In this document: piece after piece, positions 21,161 to 30,383 of the stretch
Layout: every line of letters begins with the position of its first letter
Position numbering within the stretch: position 1 is the stretch's first letter
Source: Pseudomonas putida
GTDB lineage: Bacteria > Pseudomonadota > Gammaproteobacteria > Pseudomonadales > Pseudomonadaceae
Assembly: GCF_028682635.1 (NCBI RefSeq)
Contig: NZ_JANHLK010000008.1
Location: forward strand, 124,001 to 188,000
Reading direction: 5' to 3'
Length of the DNA stretch: 64,000 nucleotides
The notes under the pieces: model-generated
Databases searched by the model: none
Told to the model about the DNA's origin: nothing
Seen by the model: only the letters and a program-made list of their open reading frames with translations
Made by a program: the position numbers and the translations under genes

Positions 21161-21811
21161 CTAGGTTCGAATCAAGTGGCCGCTGGGCGCAAGCAACTGT
21201 CCATCCAGTAAAGCACCTTGTTCGCCGAGGGATAACCGGCCTTCGGCAAACCAGCGTACGGCCATGGGGTAGATCAGGTGTTCCTGTACATGGACCCGCT
21301 GCGCCAGACTCTGCGGCGAGTCATGCAACTCTACCGGTATTACTGCTTGTACGACCAGTGGTCCGCCATCGAGTTCCTCGGTGACGAAGTGCACGGAGCA
21401 GCCGTGTTCAGCGTCGGCGGCCTCCAGCGCGCGCTGATGAGTGTGTAACCCTTTGTATTTGGGTAGCAGCGAGGGATGGATATTGAGCAGGCGGCCCGCG
21501 TAGTGGCGCACGAAGTCAGCGCTTAGAATGCGCATGAACCCGGCCAGGACCACGAGTTTGGGCTTGAAGGTGTCGATCAGTTCGATCAGCGCGGCGTCGA
21601 AGGCCTCGCGGCCCTCGAAAGCCTTGTGATCCAGGGTGCGGGTGTCGATACCCGCGTCCCTGGCGCGTTGCAGGCCATAGGCATCGGCGCGGTTGGAAAT
21701 CACCGCAGCGACGCGGACCGGGCTGTCGCCGGTCCGCGTGCTGTCGATCAAGGCCTGCAAGTTACTGCCGGTGCCGGATAGCAGCACCACAACATCACAG
21801 GTGGCTGACAT
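21161..21811 (-). CDS. purN: phosphoribosylglycinamide formyltransferase PurN
   Basis: Transfers formyl from 10-formyltetrahydrofolate to GAR, the third step of purine synthesis. The 216-residue protein has the N-terminal LLSGTGSNLQAL loop and the catalytic region NIHPSLLPKYKG with the Asn and His, plus VTEELDGGPLVVQA containing the catalytic Asp. Its ATG overlaps the purM stop by one base (TAATG on the minus strand), so the two are coupled. Confidence 0.97.
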   Translation of the reverse strand: MSATCDVVVLLSGTGSNLQALIDSTRTGDSPVRVAAVISNRADAYGLQRARDAGIDTRTLDHKAFEGREAFDAALIELIDTFKPKLVVLAGFMRILSADFVRHYAGRLLNIHPSLLPKYKGLHTHQRALEAADAEHGCSVHFVTEELDGGPLVVQAVIPVELHDSPQSLAQRVHVQEHLIYPMAVRWFAEGRLSLGEQGALLDGQLLAPSGHLIRT

Positions 21812-22869
21812 TAATGAGCCTTGAGGTTCTTCAGTTCAACCTGGGCAGCGCCTTCGGCAGCGGTGGCGATCTGACCGATGACCCAAGGCTGCTCGCCAGC
21901 TTCACGCAGCACGTTCAGTGCGGTTTCCACGTGCTCTTGAGCCACGCAGATAACCATGCCCACGCCGCAGTTCAGTACGCGGTGCATTTCGTTTTCATCG
22001 ACGTTGCCTTTTTCCTGCAGCCAGTCGAACACCGCCGGGCGGGTCCAGCTTGCTACGTCAACCACCGCTTGTGCGCCTTTTGGCAGAACGCGCGGGATGT
22101 TGTCCAGCAGGCCGCCACCGGTGATGTGGGCCATGGCTTTGACGGCGCCGGTTTCCTTGATCAGCTTGAGCAGCGGCTTCACGTAGATACGGGTCGGGGC
22201 CATCAGCAGGTCGGTCAGCGGCTTGCCGTCGAGCTGGATATTCTCGATGTCGGCAGCGGACACTTCGATGATCTTGCGGATCAGCGAGTAGCCGTTGGAG
22301 TGCGGGCCGGAAGACGGCAGGGCGAGCAGGGCATCGCCGGCAGCGACTTTGGAACCGTCGATGATTTCGGATTTTTCCACGACGCCGACGCAGAAGCCGG
22401 CCAGGTCGTAGTCTTCGCCTTCGTACATGCCTGGCATTTCAGCGGTTTCGCCGCCCACCAGGGAGCAGCCGGACAGCTCGCAGCCAGCACCGATGCCGGT
22501 CACGACCTGGGTCGCGGTTTCTACGTTGAGTTTGCCGGTGGCGTAGTAGTCCAGGAAGAACAGCGGCTCGGCGCCGCACACCACCAGGTCGTTGACGCAC
22601 ATGGCAACCAGGTCGATGCCGATGCTGTCGTGCTTGTTCAGGTTCAATGCCAGGCGCAGCTTGGTGCCGACGCCGTCGGTACCGGAAACCAGCACGGGCT
22701 GCTTGTAGCCGGCCGGGATTTCGCAGAGGGCGCCAAAACCGCCCAGGCCGCCCATGACTTCCGGGCGCGCAGTGCGCTTGGCGACGCTCTTGATGCGTTC
22801 GACCAATGCTTCACCGGCGTCGATGTCTACACCGGCGTCCTTGTAGCTCAGGGAGGGTTGCTTGCTCAT
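21811..22869 (-). CDS. purM: phosphoribosylformylglycinamidine cyclo-ligase PurM
   Basis: Forms aminoimidazole ribotide from FGAM with ATP, the fifth purine step. It is 352 residues, the family length, with [20 protein letters not shown] at the N-terminus, [12 protein letters not shown], and the Gly-rich [11 protein letters not shown]. The start at 22869 is preceded by AGGCC; the frame stays open 27 codons further upstream, but those residues are not part of PurM. Confidence 0.97.
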   Translation of the reverse strand: MSKQPSLSYKDAGVDIDAGEALVERIKSVAKRTARPEVMGGLGGFGALCEIPAGYKQPVLVSGTDGVGTKLRLALNLNKHDSIGIDLVAMCVNDLVVCGAEPLFFLDYYATGKLNVETATQVVTGIGAGCELSGCSLVGGETAEMPGMYEGEDYDLAGFCVGVVEKSEIIDGSKVAAGDALLALPSSGPHSNGYSLIRKIIEVSAADIENIQLDGKPLTDLLMAPTRIYVKPLLKLIKETGAVKAMAHITGGGLLDNIPRVLPKGAQAVVDVASWTRPAVFDWLQEKGNVDENEMHRVLNCGVGMVICVAQEHVETALNVLREAGEQPWVIGQIATAAEGAAQVELKNLKAH

Positions 22870-23255
22870 GATCCAGGCCTTTAGGGGGGATTTCTGGGTA
22901 ACGACCGAGTCCAGCGGGACCGCCGACATCGACGAAGGTGATTGCCTCACGCGATATTCGAGGGTGCCCGGCTGTTGCCGGTCTGCGAAGGCGCGCGATT
23001 TTATCAGGCTTGACGGTCAGCGGCCATCCTCAGGCCGACGGCAGGGGGCATATCGGCCGAAAAAAAACCGCCATCGCCCCCTGTGGCTGACATCCTGCTC
23101 GCCTGCACAAGTTGTCGTCATTAACCGTCTATCGTTATCACAGTGCGAAAACTTACCCAGGGCGTGTGAATGTTTTGCGTCGGGCGAGGGTCACAGCCTT
23201 GTTCGTTCGTCTTCATGCGGTCTGTTCCAGCCGCTTTTGTCCTCAGGAATCTTCC
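22870..23255. other. divergent intergenic region purM / DUF2066
   Basis: A 386-nt gap that must hold both promoters. It has an A-run at 23060-23067 and an 8-bp inverted repeat, CAGGGGGC (23042-23049) with GCCCCCTG (23076-23083), flanking it. No convincing gene, RNA or known operator was recognised. Confidence 0.4.
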
Positions 23256-24320
23256 ATGGGTTTTTGTAAATTCTTGTTTGTGGGCTGCTTGTCAGCGGTC
23301 AGCCTTGTCAGCCAGGCTGAAACCGTCAAAGGCCTTTATCAGGTGCGCGAACCGGTCAACGGCCAGTCGGCGCAAGAACGTGACGAAGCGACGCAACGGG
23401 CGCTCGATACGCTGGTCCTGCGCCTCACTGGCGACTCCAAGGCGCCCCAGAATCCCGGGCTGGCGGCGGTTCGCAAAGACCCGCAGCAAATCATCAGCCA
23501 GTACGGCTTCGAGGCCGGCCCGCCGGAAGTGTTGAAAGTCGATTTCGACCCGGGTACCACCGAGCAGGCCTTGCGCCGGGCCGGGCTGGCGATGTGGGGC
23601 GCCAATCGGCCGTCGATCCTGGGCTGGTGGTTGAACGACTACACCGAGGGCGCGAGCCTGGTGGGTGATGGCCAGGCCGGTGCGACGCCACTGCGCCGCG
23701 CTGCGCAGCACCGTGGTCTGCCCCTGCGTCTACCGCTGGCGGACCTCAACGAACAGATCGTCGCCACCGCGCCGAATCTGGAAAGTACTGATCCGTCGGC
23801 CCTGCGCAACGCATCGCAGCGTTACAATGCCGACGCCTTGCTGGCAGTGCATGCCCGGGAAGAGGGCGGCCAATGGCAAGCCAAGTGGCAATTGTGGCTG
23901 GGCGATCAGAAAGAGGCGGGCAGTGCCCAGGGCGCCGATCAGGCCGCTTTGGCCGACGCGGTGATGCTGGCGGTGAACCAGCGACTGGCGCCGCGATTTG
24001 TCGCCAAGCCGGGGTCTTCTGCCGCGCAGTTGCTCGAAGTCCAGGGCATGAACCTGGAGCGTTATGCGAGCCTTGGGCGTTTGCTCGAGCCTTTCGGCGG
24101 TCGTCCGCAAAGTGTCGACGGCGACCGGATTCTTTACCGGGTCAATGGTAGTACCGATCAATTGCGTGCGCAGTTGTCGCTGGCAAAATTGCAGGAGGTC
24201 ACGGCAGATCAGGCGCCACCACCGGTGCCAGCGGTTCCGGTCCAGCCTGTAGCCGGTGGTTCGGCCCCTGCGGTCGCGCCTGCGCCGGCACCGACGCCGC
24301 AATTGCGTTTCCGCTGGTAG
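23256..24320 (+). CDS. DUF2066 domain periplasmic protein
   Basis: A 354-residue secreted protein with signal peptide MGFCKFLFVGCLSAVSLVSQA, a DUF2066 domain (VNGQSAQERDEATQRALDTLVLRLTG) and a Pro/Ala-rich tail (PPPVPAVPVQPVAGGSAPAV). The function is not known. The ATG at 23256 has CAGGA upstream and begins a good signal peptide; earlier in-frame starts back to 23112 would bury it. It reads toward the permease gene 37 nt downstream. Confidence 0.83.
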   Translation: MGFCKFLFVGCLSAVSLVSQAETVKGLYQVREPVNGQSAQERDEATQRALDTLVLRLTGDSKAPQNPGLAAVRKDPQQIISQYGFEAGPPEVLKVDFDPGTTEQALRRAGLAMWGANRPSILGWWLNDYTEGASLVGDGQAGATPLRRAAQHRGLPLRLPLADLNEQIVATAPNLESTDPSALRNASQRYNADALLAVHAREEGGQWQAKWQLWLGDQKEAGSAQGADQAALADAVMLAVNQRLAPRFVAKPGSSAAQLLEVQGMNLERYASLGRLLEPFGGRPQSVDGDRILYRVNGSTDQLRAQLSLAKLQEVTADQAPPPVPAVPVQPVAGGSAPAVAPAPAPTPQLRFRW

Positions 24321-24357
24321 GATTTTCTTTCTTTATATAGCAGCAATGGAGTGGTAC

Positions 24358-25431
24358 ATGGCCGATACGCGGCGTTGGTTCTGGTTGGGTGGAGTGCTCT
24401 TGCTCTGCGCGTTTATCTGGCTGTTGCACCCGATCCTCACGCCGTTCCTGGTGGCGTTGTTGTTGGCCTATCTGTTTGACCCCCTGGTGGATCGGCTGGA
24501 AAAGGCCGGCCTGTCACGCACCTGGGGCGTGATCGCGGTATTTGCCCTGTTCACCCTGATCTTCACCACGCTGTTGCTGGTGTTGGTGCCGATGCTCGCC
24601 AAGCAGCTGTTTCGCTTGTATGAGCTGGCGCCGCAAATGCTCGATTGGCTGCAACACACGGCATTGCCATGGACGCAGTCGAAGTTTGGCTTGTCGGAAG
24701 GCTTCTGGAGGTTCGACAAGCTCAAGGCGGCGATCAGCGAGCACATGGGGCAGACCACCGACATCGTTGGCGTGGTCCTGACCCAGGCGACGGCGTCGGG
24801 CCTGGCGTTGATAGCCTTGCTGGCGAACCTGGTGCTGATTCCGGTGGTGAGTTTCTACCTGCTGCGGGACTGGGACTTGATGGTGGCGAAGATCCGCAGC
24901 CTGCTGCCGCGGGACCGCGAAGAGCAGGCGGTGTCACTGGCCGAAGAGTGCCATGAGGTACTCGGCGCCTTCATACGCGGGCAATTGCTGGTGATGGTCG
25001 CCTTGGGCGTGATCTACGCCGCAGGCCTGATGTTGGTGGGCCTGGAGTTGGGCCTGTTGATCGGGATGATTGCCGGGCTGGCGGCCATCGTGCCGTACAT
25101 GGGCTTCATCATTGGTATTGGCGCGGCGCTGATTGCCGGCCTGTTCCAGTTTGGTGGTGATTTGTATCCCATGATGGGCATTGTCGCAGTGTTCATGGTC
25201 GGTCAGGCGTTGGAGGGCATGGTGCTGACGCCATTGCTGGTGGGGGACCGCATCGGTCTGCATCCGGTGGCGGTGATCTTCGCGATTCTGGCCGGGGGCG
25301 AGCTGTTCGGGTTTACCGGCGTTTTGCTGGCACTGCCGGTGGCGGCGGTGATCATGGTGCTGCTGCGCCATGTGCATGATTTGTATAAGGATTCTGGTAT
25401 GTACAGTGGTGTTGACGAACCCGAGCTATAG
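24358..25431 (+). CDS. AI-2E/PerM family inner membrane permease
   Basis: A 357-residue polytopic protein with about seven membrane segments, including LLLCAFIWLLHPILTPFLVALLLAYLF-type N-terminal helices and a large loop before a C-terminal group rich in Gly (GMIAGLAAIVPYMGFIIGIGAA). The family contains PerM, TqsA (autoinducer-2 export) and Na+/H+ antiporters, so the substrate is uncertain. The ATG at 24358 has GGAG 6 nt upstream; the ATG at 24346 has none. Confidence 0.85.
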   Translation: MADTRRWFWLGGVLLLCAFIWLLHPILTPFLVALLLAYLFDPLVDRLEKAGLSRTWGVIAVFALFTLIFTTLLLVLVPMLAKQLFRLYELAPQMLDWLQHTALPWTQSKFGLSEGFWRFDKLKAAISEHMGQTTDIVGVVLTQATASGLALIALLANLVLIPVVSFYLLRDWDLMVAKIRSLLPRDREEQAVSLAEECHEVLGAFIRGQLLVMVALGVIYAAGLMLVGLELGLLIGMIAGLAAIVPYMGFIIGIGAALIAGLFQFGGDLYPMMGIVAVFMVGQALEGMVLTPLLVGDRIGLHPVAVIFAILAGGELFGFTGVLLALPVAAVIMVLLRHVHDLYKDSGMYSGVDEPEL

Positions 25432-25628
25432 ACGGGGTCATGGGCAGCCCGGATAGACCCCGGCGGGCTGCCCACAGCGCCAAAGAATCTGTCATAAAAC
25501 CGGTGCGCTAACGCAAACCTTTGATTTTGCTTGTGGTCTGTCGCATTGTGCGGTCGGCCTCACGGGTATAAACTTCGCAAACTTTACACAGAGGCCACTA
25601 ACGGTTCCTTTGGAACTGTTCAGTCAGC

Positions 25629-26333
25629 ATGAAACCGATTCAGCTGCCCCTAGGTGTGCGTCTGCGTGACGACGCCACCTTCATCAACTACTACCCAGGC
25701 GCCAATGCCGCTGCACTCGGCTATGTCGAGCGTCTGTGCGAAGCCGACGCCGGCTGGACCGAAAGCCTGATTTACCTTTGGGGCAAGCACGGGGTAGGGC
25801 GCACGCATCTGTTGCAGGCCGCGTGCCTGCGTTTCGAACAGATGGGCGAACCGGCGGTTTACCTGCCGCTGGCCGAGTTGATGGATCGCGGCATCGAAAT
25901 CCTCGACAACCTCGAGCAATACGAGCTGGTCTGCCTGGACGACCTGCAGGCGGTGGCCGGCAAGGCTGACTGGGAAGAGGCGTTGTTTCACCTGTTCAAT
26001 CGACTGCGCGACAGTGGTCGGCGCCTGCTGATTGCCGCATCGACTTCGCCCCGCGAACTGCCGGTAAAGCTGGCTGACCTCAAGTCGCGCCTGACCCTGG
26101 CGCTGATCTTCCAGATGCGCCCACTCTCCGACGAAGACAAGCTGCGCGCCCTGCAATTGCGCGCGTCACGTCGCGGCCTGCACCTGACCGACGAAGTCGG
26201 GCACTTTATCCTGACTCGCGGTACCCGCAGCATGAGCGCGCTGTTCGAACTGCTCGAGCAACTCGACCAGGCCTCTCTTCAAGCCCAGCGCAAGCTGACC
26301 ATTCCTTTCCTTAAAGAGACCTTGGGCTGGTAG
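25629..26333 (+). CDS. hda: DnaA regulatory inactivator Hda
   Basis: AAA+ protein that, bound to the DNA-loaded sliding clamp, stimulates ATP hydrolysis by DnaA (RIDA). The 234-residue protein starts with a clamp-binding motif (MKPIQLPLGV). The nucleotide-site loop is GKHGVGRTHLL, with Arg where a classical Walker A has Lys, as is usual in Hda. LVCLDDLQAV is the Walker B region and SRGTRSMSALF-type residues form sensor 2. Its neighbours, a permease and NlpC/P60 genes, do not bear on its role. Confidence 0.94.
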   Translation: MKPIQLPLGVRLRDDATFINYYPGANAAALGYVERLCEADAGWTESLIYLWGKHGVGRTHLLQAACLRFEQMGEPAVYLPLAELMDRGIEILDNLEQYELVCLDDLQAVAGKADWEEALFHLFNRLRDSGRRLLIAASTSPRELPVKLADLKSRLTLALIFQMRPLSDEDKLRALQLRASRRGLHLTDEVGHFILTRGTRSMSALFELLEQLDQASLQAQRKLTIPFLKETLGW

Positions 26334-26561
26334 CCAAGGCCCTGTAAATTCAAGGCCCACAGCGATATATCGAATATTTCGGACGGCAGAAAATCCGCTT
26401 TCCGGCGGGGGCGCTGACTGCGTAAGTGTCTAGAATGGGCTTTAGCGCTTAGATGTCAGCGAGAAACGAAGAAGTCACAAAAAGTTCGATTGAATTTGCA
26501 AATGAGGATGATAGCGGGCATAGTCTCGGCTTCTTGACATCAATCAGCCACGGTCGTGCCC

Positions 26562-27209
26562 ATGCTAAATCGCTTTGCACCCCTCGTGCCTCTCGCACTC
26601 GTTACCCTGTTGTTCGGTTGCGCTGCCCACACGCCAGTGGCCCAGCAAGCACAACAACAGCAGGTTCAAAATTCCGTTACCGCCCAGTCTTCCGCGCTTT
26701 ATCAGCAAGCGCTTGAACAGGAAGAAGCGGCCACCGAAAAAGAACTCGCCAGCTTCGGCAATGGCAAGTCTTACCAGCTTCCGGTTCTGGCCGACAGCAT
26801 CCTCGAACGCGGCATGTCCCTGATCGGTACCCGTTACCGTTTCGGCGGTACCTCTGAAGCCGGCTTCGATTGCAGCGGGTTCATCGGTTATCTGTTCCGT
26901 GAAGAAGCGGGCATGAACCTGCCACGCTCCACTCGCGAAATGATCAACGTGGATGCACCATTGGTCTCGCGCAGCAAGCTCGAGCCGGGCGACCTGCTGT
27001 TCTTCGCCACTAACGGTCGTCGCGGTCGTGTGAGTCACGCCGGGATCTACCTGGGCGACAACCAGTTCATCCACTCCAGCAGCCGCCGTAGCGGTGGTGT
27101 GCGCATCGATAGCCTGGGCGACAGCTACTGGAGCAAGACCTTCATCGAAGCCAAGCGGGCTCTCGCGATGGCACCCGCGGCGACTCCAATCGTCACCGCT
27201 CGCAAGTAA
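26562..27209 (+). CDS. NlpC/P60 family lipoprotein (first of two)
   Basis: A cell-wall peptidase-type lipoprotein of 215 residues: signal and lipobox LLFGC, a Gln-rich linker, then an NlpC/P60 domain with catalytic Cys in FDCSGFIGYLF, His in VSHAGIYLG and the third polar residue around FIHSSSR. Such enzymes cut D-gamma-glutamyl-diaminopimelate bonds in peptidoglycan. The ATG at 26562 was preferred over a GTG two codons upstream. The next gene is a shorter paralogue. Confidence 0.88.
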   Translation: MLNRFAPLVPLALVTLLFGCAAHTPVAQQAQQQQVQNSVTAQSSALYQQALEQEEAATEKELASFGNGKSYQLPVLADSILERGMSLIGTRYRFGGTSEAGFDCSGFIGYLFREEAGMNLPRSTREMINVDAPLVSRSKLEPGDLLFFATNGRRGRVSHAGIYLGDNQFIHSSSRRSGGVRIDSLGDSYWSKTFIEAKRALAMAPAATPIVTARK

Positions 27210-27291
27210 ACATACTTTTCGTAGGGCGAACTTAAAGTCTTACTTGAAGTTTGCCATATAAGCGCTAAAATTCTGATCCATGAATGATGGC

Positions 27292-27326
27292 AAACCGCCT
27301 GCGTGATCCGCAGGCGGTTTTCTTTT
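27292..27326 (+). terminator. intrinsic terminator between the NlpC/P60 genes
   Basis: A 12-bp stem AAACCGCCTGCG / CGCAGGCGGTTT around TGATC, followed by TCTTTT. It makes the two paralogues separate transcription units, unless the second depends on read-through. Confidence 0.88.
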
Positions 27327-27373
27327 CTGCACTCGCGCAGAAAAAAGCCGCAGCCTGATCAGGATGCTCTGCT

Positions 27374-27910
27374 ATGACGAAGTCGGCCCGCCTCGCAATC
27401 ATGCTGTTCGCAGCGCTGCTCAGCGCTTGCGCCAGCCGTACACCGCCCCCTGCGCCGGTGGTTCGTGCACCCATCGTATTCGGTCCCTCCCAGGCCTTTT
27501 CTCCGGAAGCGGAAGACGTGCTGTTTCGCGCGTTGGGGCTGGTCGGCACGCCTTATCGCTGGGGCGGTAACACACCGGACTCCGGGTTCGATTGCAGTGG
27601 GCTGATTGGCTACGTCTACCGTGATGTTGCCGGTATTTCCCTGCCACGCACCACCCGCGAAATGATTTCCATGCAAGCGGCCAGTGTCGGCAAGGAAGGC
27701 CTGCAAACCGGTGACCTGATCTTCTTCGCCACCAATGGCGGTTCCCAGGTCAGCCATGCTGGCATCTATGTCGGTGAAGGGCGCTTCGTCCATGCGCCGG
27801 CCACCGGTGGCACGGTCAAGCTCGACAGCCTGTCCAAGGCGTATTGGCAGAGAGCCTACCTGAGTGCCAAGCGCGTTCTGCAACCGGAGCATTTGGCGCG
27901 CAATCCGTAA
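27374..27910 (+). CDS. NlpC/P60 family lipoprotein (second of two)
   Basis: A 178-residue lipoprotein with lipobox LLSAC (Cys20) and an NlpC/P60 domain: Cys in FDCSGLIGYVY, His in VSHAGIYVG and FVHAPATGG. It shares RTTREMI and GDLIFFATNG blocks with the upstream protein, so the pair arose by duplication; this copy lacks the long linker. The O-methyltransferase gene follows 18 nt later. Confidence 0.88.
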   Translation: MTKSARLAIMLFAALLSACASRTPPPAPVVRAPIVFGPSQAFSPEAEDVLFRALGLVGTPYRWGGNTPDSGFDCSGLIGYVYRDVAGISLPRTTREMISMQAASVGKEGLQTGDLIFFATNGGSQVSHAGIYVGEGRFVHAPATGGTVKLDSLSKAYWQRAYLSAKRVLQPEHLARNP

Positions 27911-27928
27911 CCGCCAGAGAGTGTTGTA

Positions 27929-28582
27929 ATGACTGCCCGCACGCTCAATCTCGACGATTCGCTCTATCAATACCTGCTCGACGTTTCCCTGCGCGAAACG
28001 CCGCTGCTCAAGCGCCTGCGCGACGAAACCCAGGCGCTGCCCATGGCGCGCTGGCAGGTGGCGCCGGAACAGGGGCAGTTTCTCGCCTTGCTGGTCAAAC
28101 TCATCGGTGCACGGCGTGTGCTGGAAGTGGGCACCTTCACCGGTTACAGCGCCCTGTGCATGGCGGCGGCGTTGCCGGATGACGGTTTGCTGATCTGCTG
28201 TGACCTGCCCGGCGACTACAACGCCACCGCGCGCCGCTATTGGCAGGAGGCCGGCGTGGCCGGGCGGATAGATCTGCATTTGGCGCCGGCCCTCGAAACC
28301 CTCGGCAGGCTGGACGAGCCAGGCCAGTTCGACCTGGTGTTCATCGATGCCGACAAGGCCAATTACCCGGCCTATCTGGAACAAGCACTACGCCTGTTGC
28401 GTACCGGCGGCCTGGCAGTATTCGATAACACCCTGTGGAGTGGCCGGGTGCTTGAGGAGAATCCCGAAAGTGAAGATACCCGCGCCATCCAGGCGCTCAA
28501 TCGTGCCTTGAGGGATGATGCGCGAGTGGATCTATCGCTGTTGCCGTTGGGGGATGGGCTGACGCTCTGCCGTAAACGCTGA
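27929..28582 (+). CDS. class I SAM-dependent O-methyltransferase (family 3, CCoAOMT-like)
   Basis: A 217-residue methyltransferase. SAM binding is shown by VLEVGTFTGYSALCMA and the acidic LLICCDLPGD; FIDADKANYPAYLEQALRLL and FDNTLWSGRV are the metal- and substrate-site motifs of the caffeoyl-CoA/catechol O-methyltransferase family. Bacterial members act on many catechols, and the substrate is unknown. It is probably cotranscribed with the NlpC/P60 gene. Confidence 0.88.
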   Translation: MTARTLNLDDSLYQYLLDVSLRETPLLKRLRDETQALPMARWQVAPEQGQFLALLVKLIGARRVLEVGTFTGYSALCMAAALPDDGLLICCDLPGDYNATARRYWQEAGVAGRIDLHLAPALETLGRLDEPGQFDLVFIDADKANYPAYLEQALRLLRTGGLAVFDNTLWSGRVLEENPESEDTRAIQALNRALRDDARVDLSLLPLGDGLTLCRKR

Positions 28583-29002
28583 TCTCCAGGCACACAGCAA
28601 TGGCGGCCTCAAAGCCGACCCATCTCCCACGGCCGTACCCGATCTACTGTAGGAGCTGGCTTGCCAGCGATGTAGGCCTGACAGCCGACCTGGATTTTGT
28701 TGACCGAGTACATATCCATTCCTTCGGTAACGGCCGCTTATGGTTTCGCCCTTACGGCGAGTCACTTGGAAAAGCCTGTAGGAGCAAGCTTGCTCGCGAT
28801 GGAGGTCAACGATAACGCGGGAAGTCTGACACCCCGCGGCTAACCCGGCATCCATGCCGGTTTACCCACTGCGCAGAACCTCCACTCGGCCTCACGATGG
28901 GGCAAGAAGATCAAGATCAAGATCAAGATCAAAATCAAAAGCCAGAACCAAAGCCAAATCCGAAGCAAGGCGGCCGACCGACAGGCCTGTTTCATGTGCA
29001 GG
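28583..29002. repeat. repeat-rich intergenic region with REP copies and a tandem hexamer
   Basis: A 420-nt gap without a credible gene. It contains a 76-nt element (28597-28672) resembling 57137-57212 and including a single GGAGCTGGCTTGCCAGCG REP, a second single REP (28777-28802, core GAGCAAGCTTGCTCGCG), and near 28904-28935 a tandem run of AAGATC/GATCAA units decaying to AAAATC. Plus-strand frames here give Arg/Ser- or Gln/Asp-repeat peptides and are not believable genes. Confidence 0.75.
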
Positions 29003-30316
29003 TTATTGCACTGCCGACACCCGCCACACCTTGTTCCCCACATCATCGGCCACGAGCAAACCCCCTTGCTGATCAACCACCACACCCACCGGCCGGCCCA
29101 TGGCTTTTTCCTCGTCATTGAGAAAACCGCTGAGCACATCCACCGGTTGACCGCTCGGTTTGCCGCCGCTAAAGGGCACGAATATCACCTTGTAGCCACT
29201 ATGCGGCTTGCGGTTCCATGAGCCGTGCTGGCCGATGAAAGCGCCTTCCTTGAACTGCGCCGGCAGCTTGTTGCCCTCGGCAAACGTCAGGCCCAGTGAG
29301 GCGGTGTGCGGGCCGACCGCGTAGTCCGGGGCAATCGCCTTGGCCACCAGGTCGGGATTTTGCGGGTCGACGCGGACGTCGACGTGCTGGCCGTAATAGC
29401 TGAATGGCCAGCCATAGAAGGCGCCATCTTTCACCGAAGTGATGTAGTCCGGCACCAGGTCGCTACCGATTTCGTCACGCTCGTTGACGGCGGTCCACAG
29501 CGCGCCGCTTTGTGGCTCCCAGGCCATGCCGTTGGGGTTGCGCAGGCCTGAAGCGAAGATCCGGTGGTTGCCGGTGGCACGATCCACTTCCCAGATCGCC
29601 GCGCGCCCTTGCTCCTGGTCCATGCCGTTTTCGCCGACGTTGCTGTTGGAGCCCACCGTGACGTAGAGCTTGCTGCCGTCCTTGCTGGCGATGACGTTCT
29701 TGGTCCAGTGGTGATTAAGGGTGCCCCCCGGCAGGTCGACGACTTTGATCGGTTGCGACTTGATGGCCGTTTCGCCATCGACATAGCGAAAGCGCAGCAG
29801 CCGGTCGGTGTCGGCAACGTACAGGTCATTGCCGACCAGGGTCATGCCAAAGGGCGAGTTGAGGTTTTCCAGGAACACCGTGCGGGTTTCGGCGATGCCA
29901 TCGTGGTTGCTGTCGCGCAGCAGCGTGATGCGGTTTGGGCTCGGAACGGCGGCACCGGCACGTCCCATGACTTTCTTGGTGATCCAGCCCTTGATGCCTT
30001 TGTTGTCATCGGGTTTGGGCGGGGCGTTGGTTTCGGCGACCAGCACGTCGCCATTGGGCAGCACGTAGAGCCAGCGCGGATGATCGAGGCCCTCGGCAAA
30101 GGCGCCGACCTGGGTGCCGCTGGCCGCGACGGGTTTGGCGCCGTCCGCCCAGCCGATGGCCGGGGCGATGTTCATCGTCGGGAACAGGGTCTTGTTGGGT
30201 TCCGGGAGCTTGGGGGACGGCCCGGTGCCGTCGGTGACTTGCAAGCGGGCGGTTTCGCCACAGGCGGCGAGCCCTCCCGCTAATGCGATAACGAAAACCA
30301 GCTGAGACGTGCGCAT
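29003..30316 (-). CDS. PQQ-dependent sugar (sorbosone-type) dehydrogenase, lipoprotein
   Basis: A 437-residue periplasmic beta-propeller of the soluble glucose/L-sorbosone dehydrogenase family, which oxidise sugars using PQQ. It has a lipoprotein signal with lipobox LAAC (Cys19). Recognisable blocks are [55 protein letters not shown] and [18 protein letters not shown], covering the propeller and the catalytic His and Ca/PQQ-site regions. The substrate is unknown. The unrecognised gene at 30384-30968 lies 67 nt upstream on the same strand. Confidence 0.88.
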   Translation of the reverse strand: MRTSQLVFVIALAGGLAACGETARLQVTDGTGPSPKLPEPNKTLFPTMNIAPAIGWADGAKPVAASGTQVGAFAEGLDHPRWLYVLPNGDVLVAETNAPPKPDDNKGIKGWITKKVMGRAGAAVPSPNRITLLRDSNHDGIAETRTVFLENLNSPFGMTLVGNDLYVADTDRLLRFRYVDGETAIKSQPIKVVDLPGGTLNHHWTKNVIASKDGSKLYVTVGSNSNVGENGMDQEQGRAAIWEVDRATGNHRIFASGLRNPNGMAWEPQSGALWTAVNERDEIGSDLVPDYITSVKDGAFYGWPFSYYGQHVDVRVDPQNPDLVAKAIAPDYAVGPHTASLGLTFAEGNKLPAQFKEGAFIGQHGSWNRKPHSGYKVIFVPFSGGKPSGQPVDVLSGFLNDEEKAMGRPVGVVVDQQGGLLVADDVGNKVWRVSAVQ

Positions 30317-30383
30317 TGCTGACCTTCCCTATGAATGAAGTGACTTAAACCATAGAGAAGCGCGGCAGCCCGATGGTTCAACG

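Noticed and set aside
28583..29002. Possible CRISPR array in the repeat-rich gap
   Set aside because: The repeats are REP-type palindromes and a short hexamer run, with no regular repeat-spacer pattern and no cas genes in the window.
28854..29121. Plus-strand frames giving Arg/Ser- or Gln/Asp-repeat peptides
   Set aside because: They are translations of the tandem AAGATC repeat and overlap the 3' end of the dehydrogenase gene; not credible genes.
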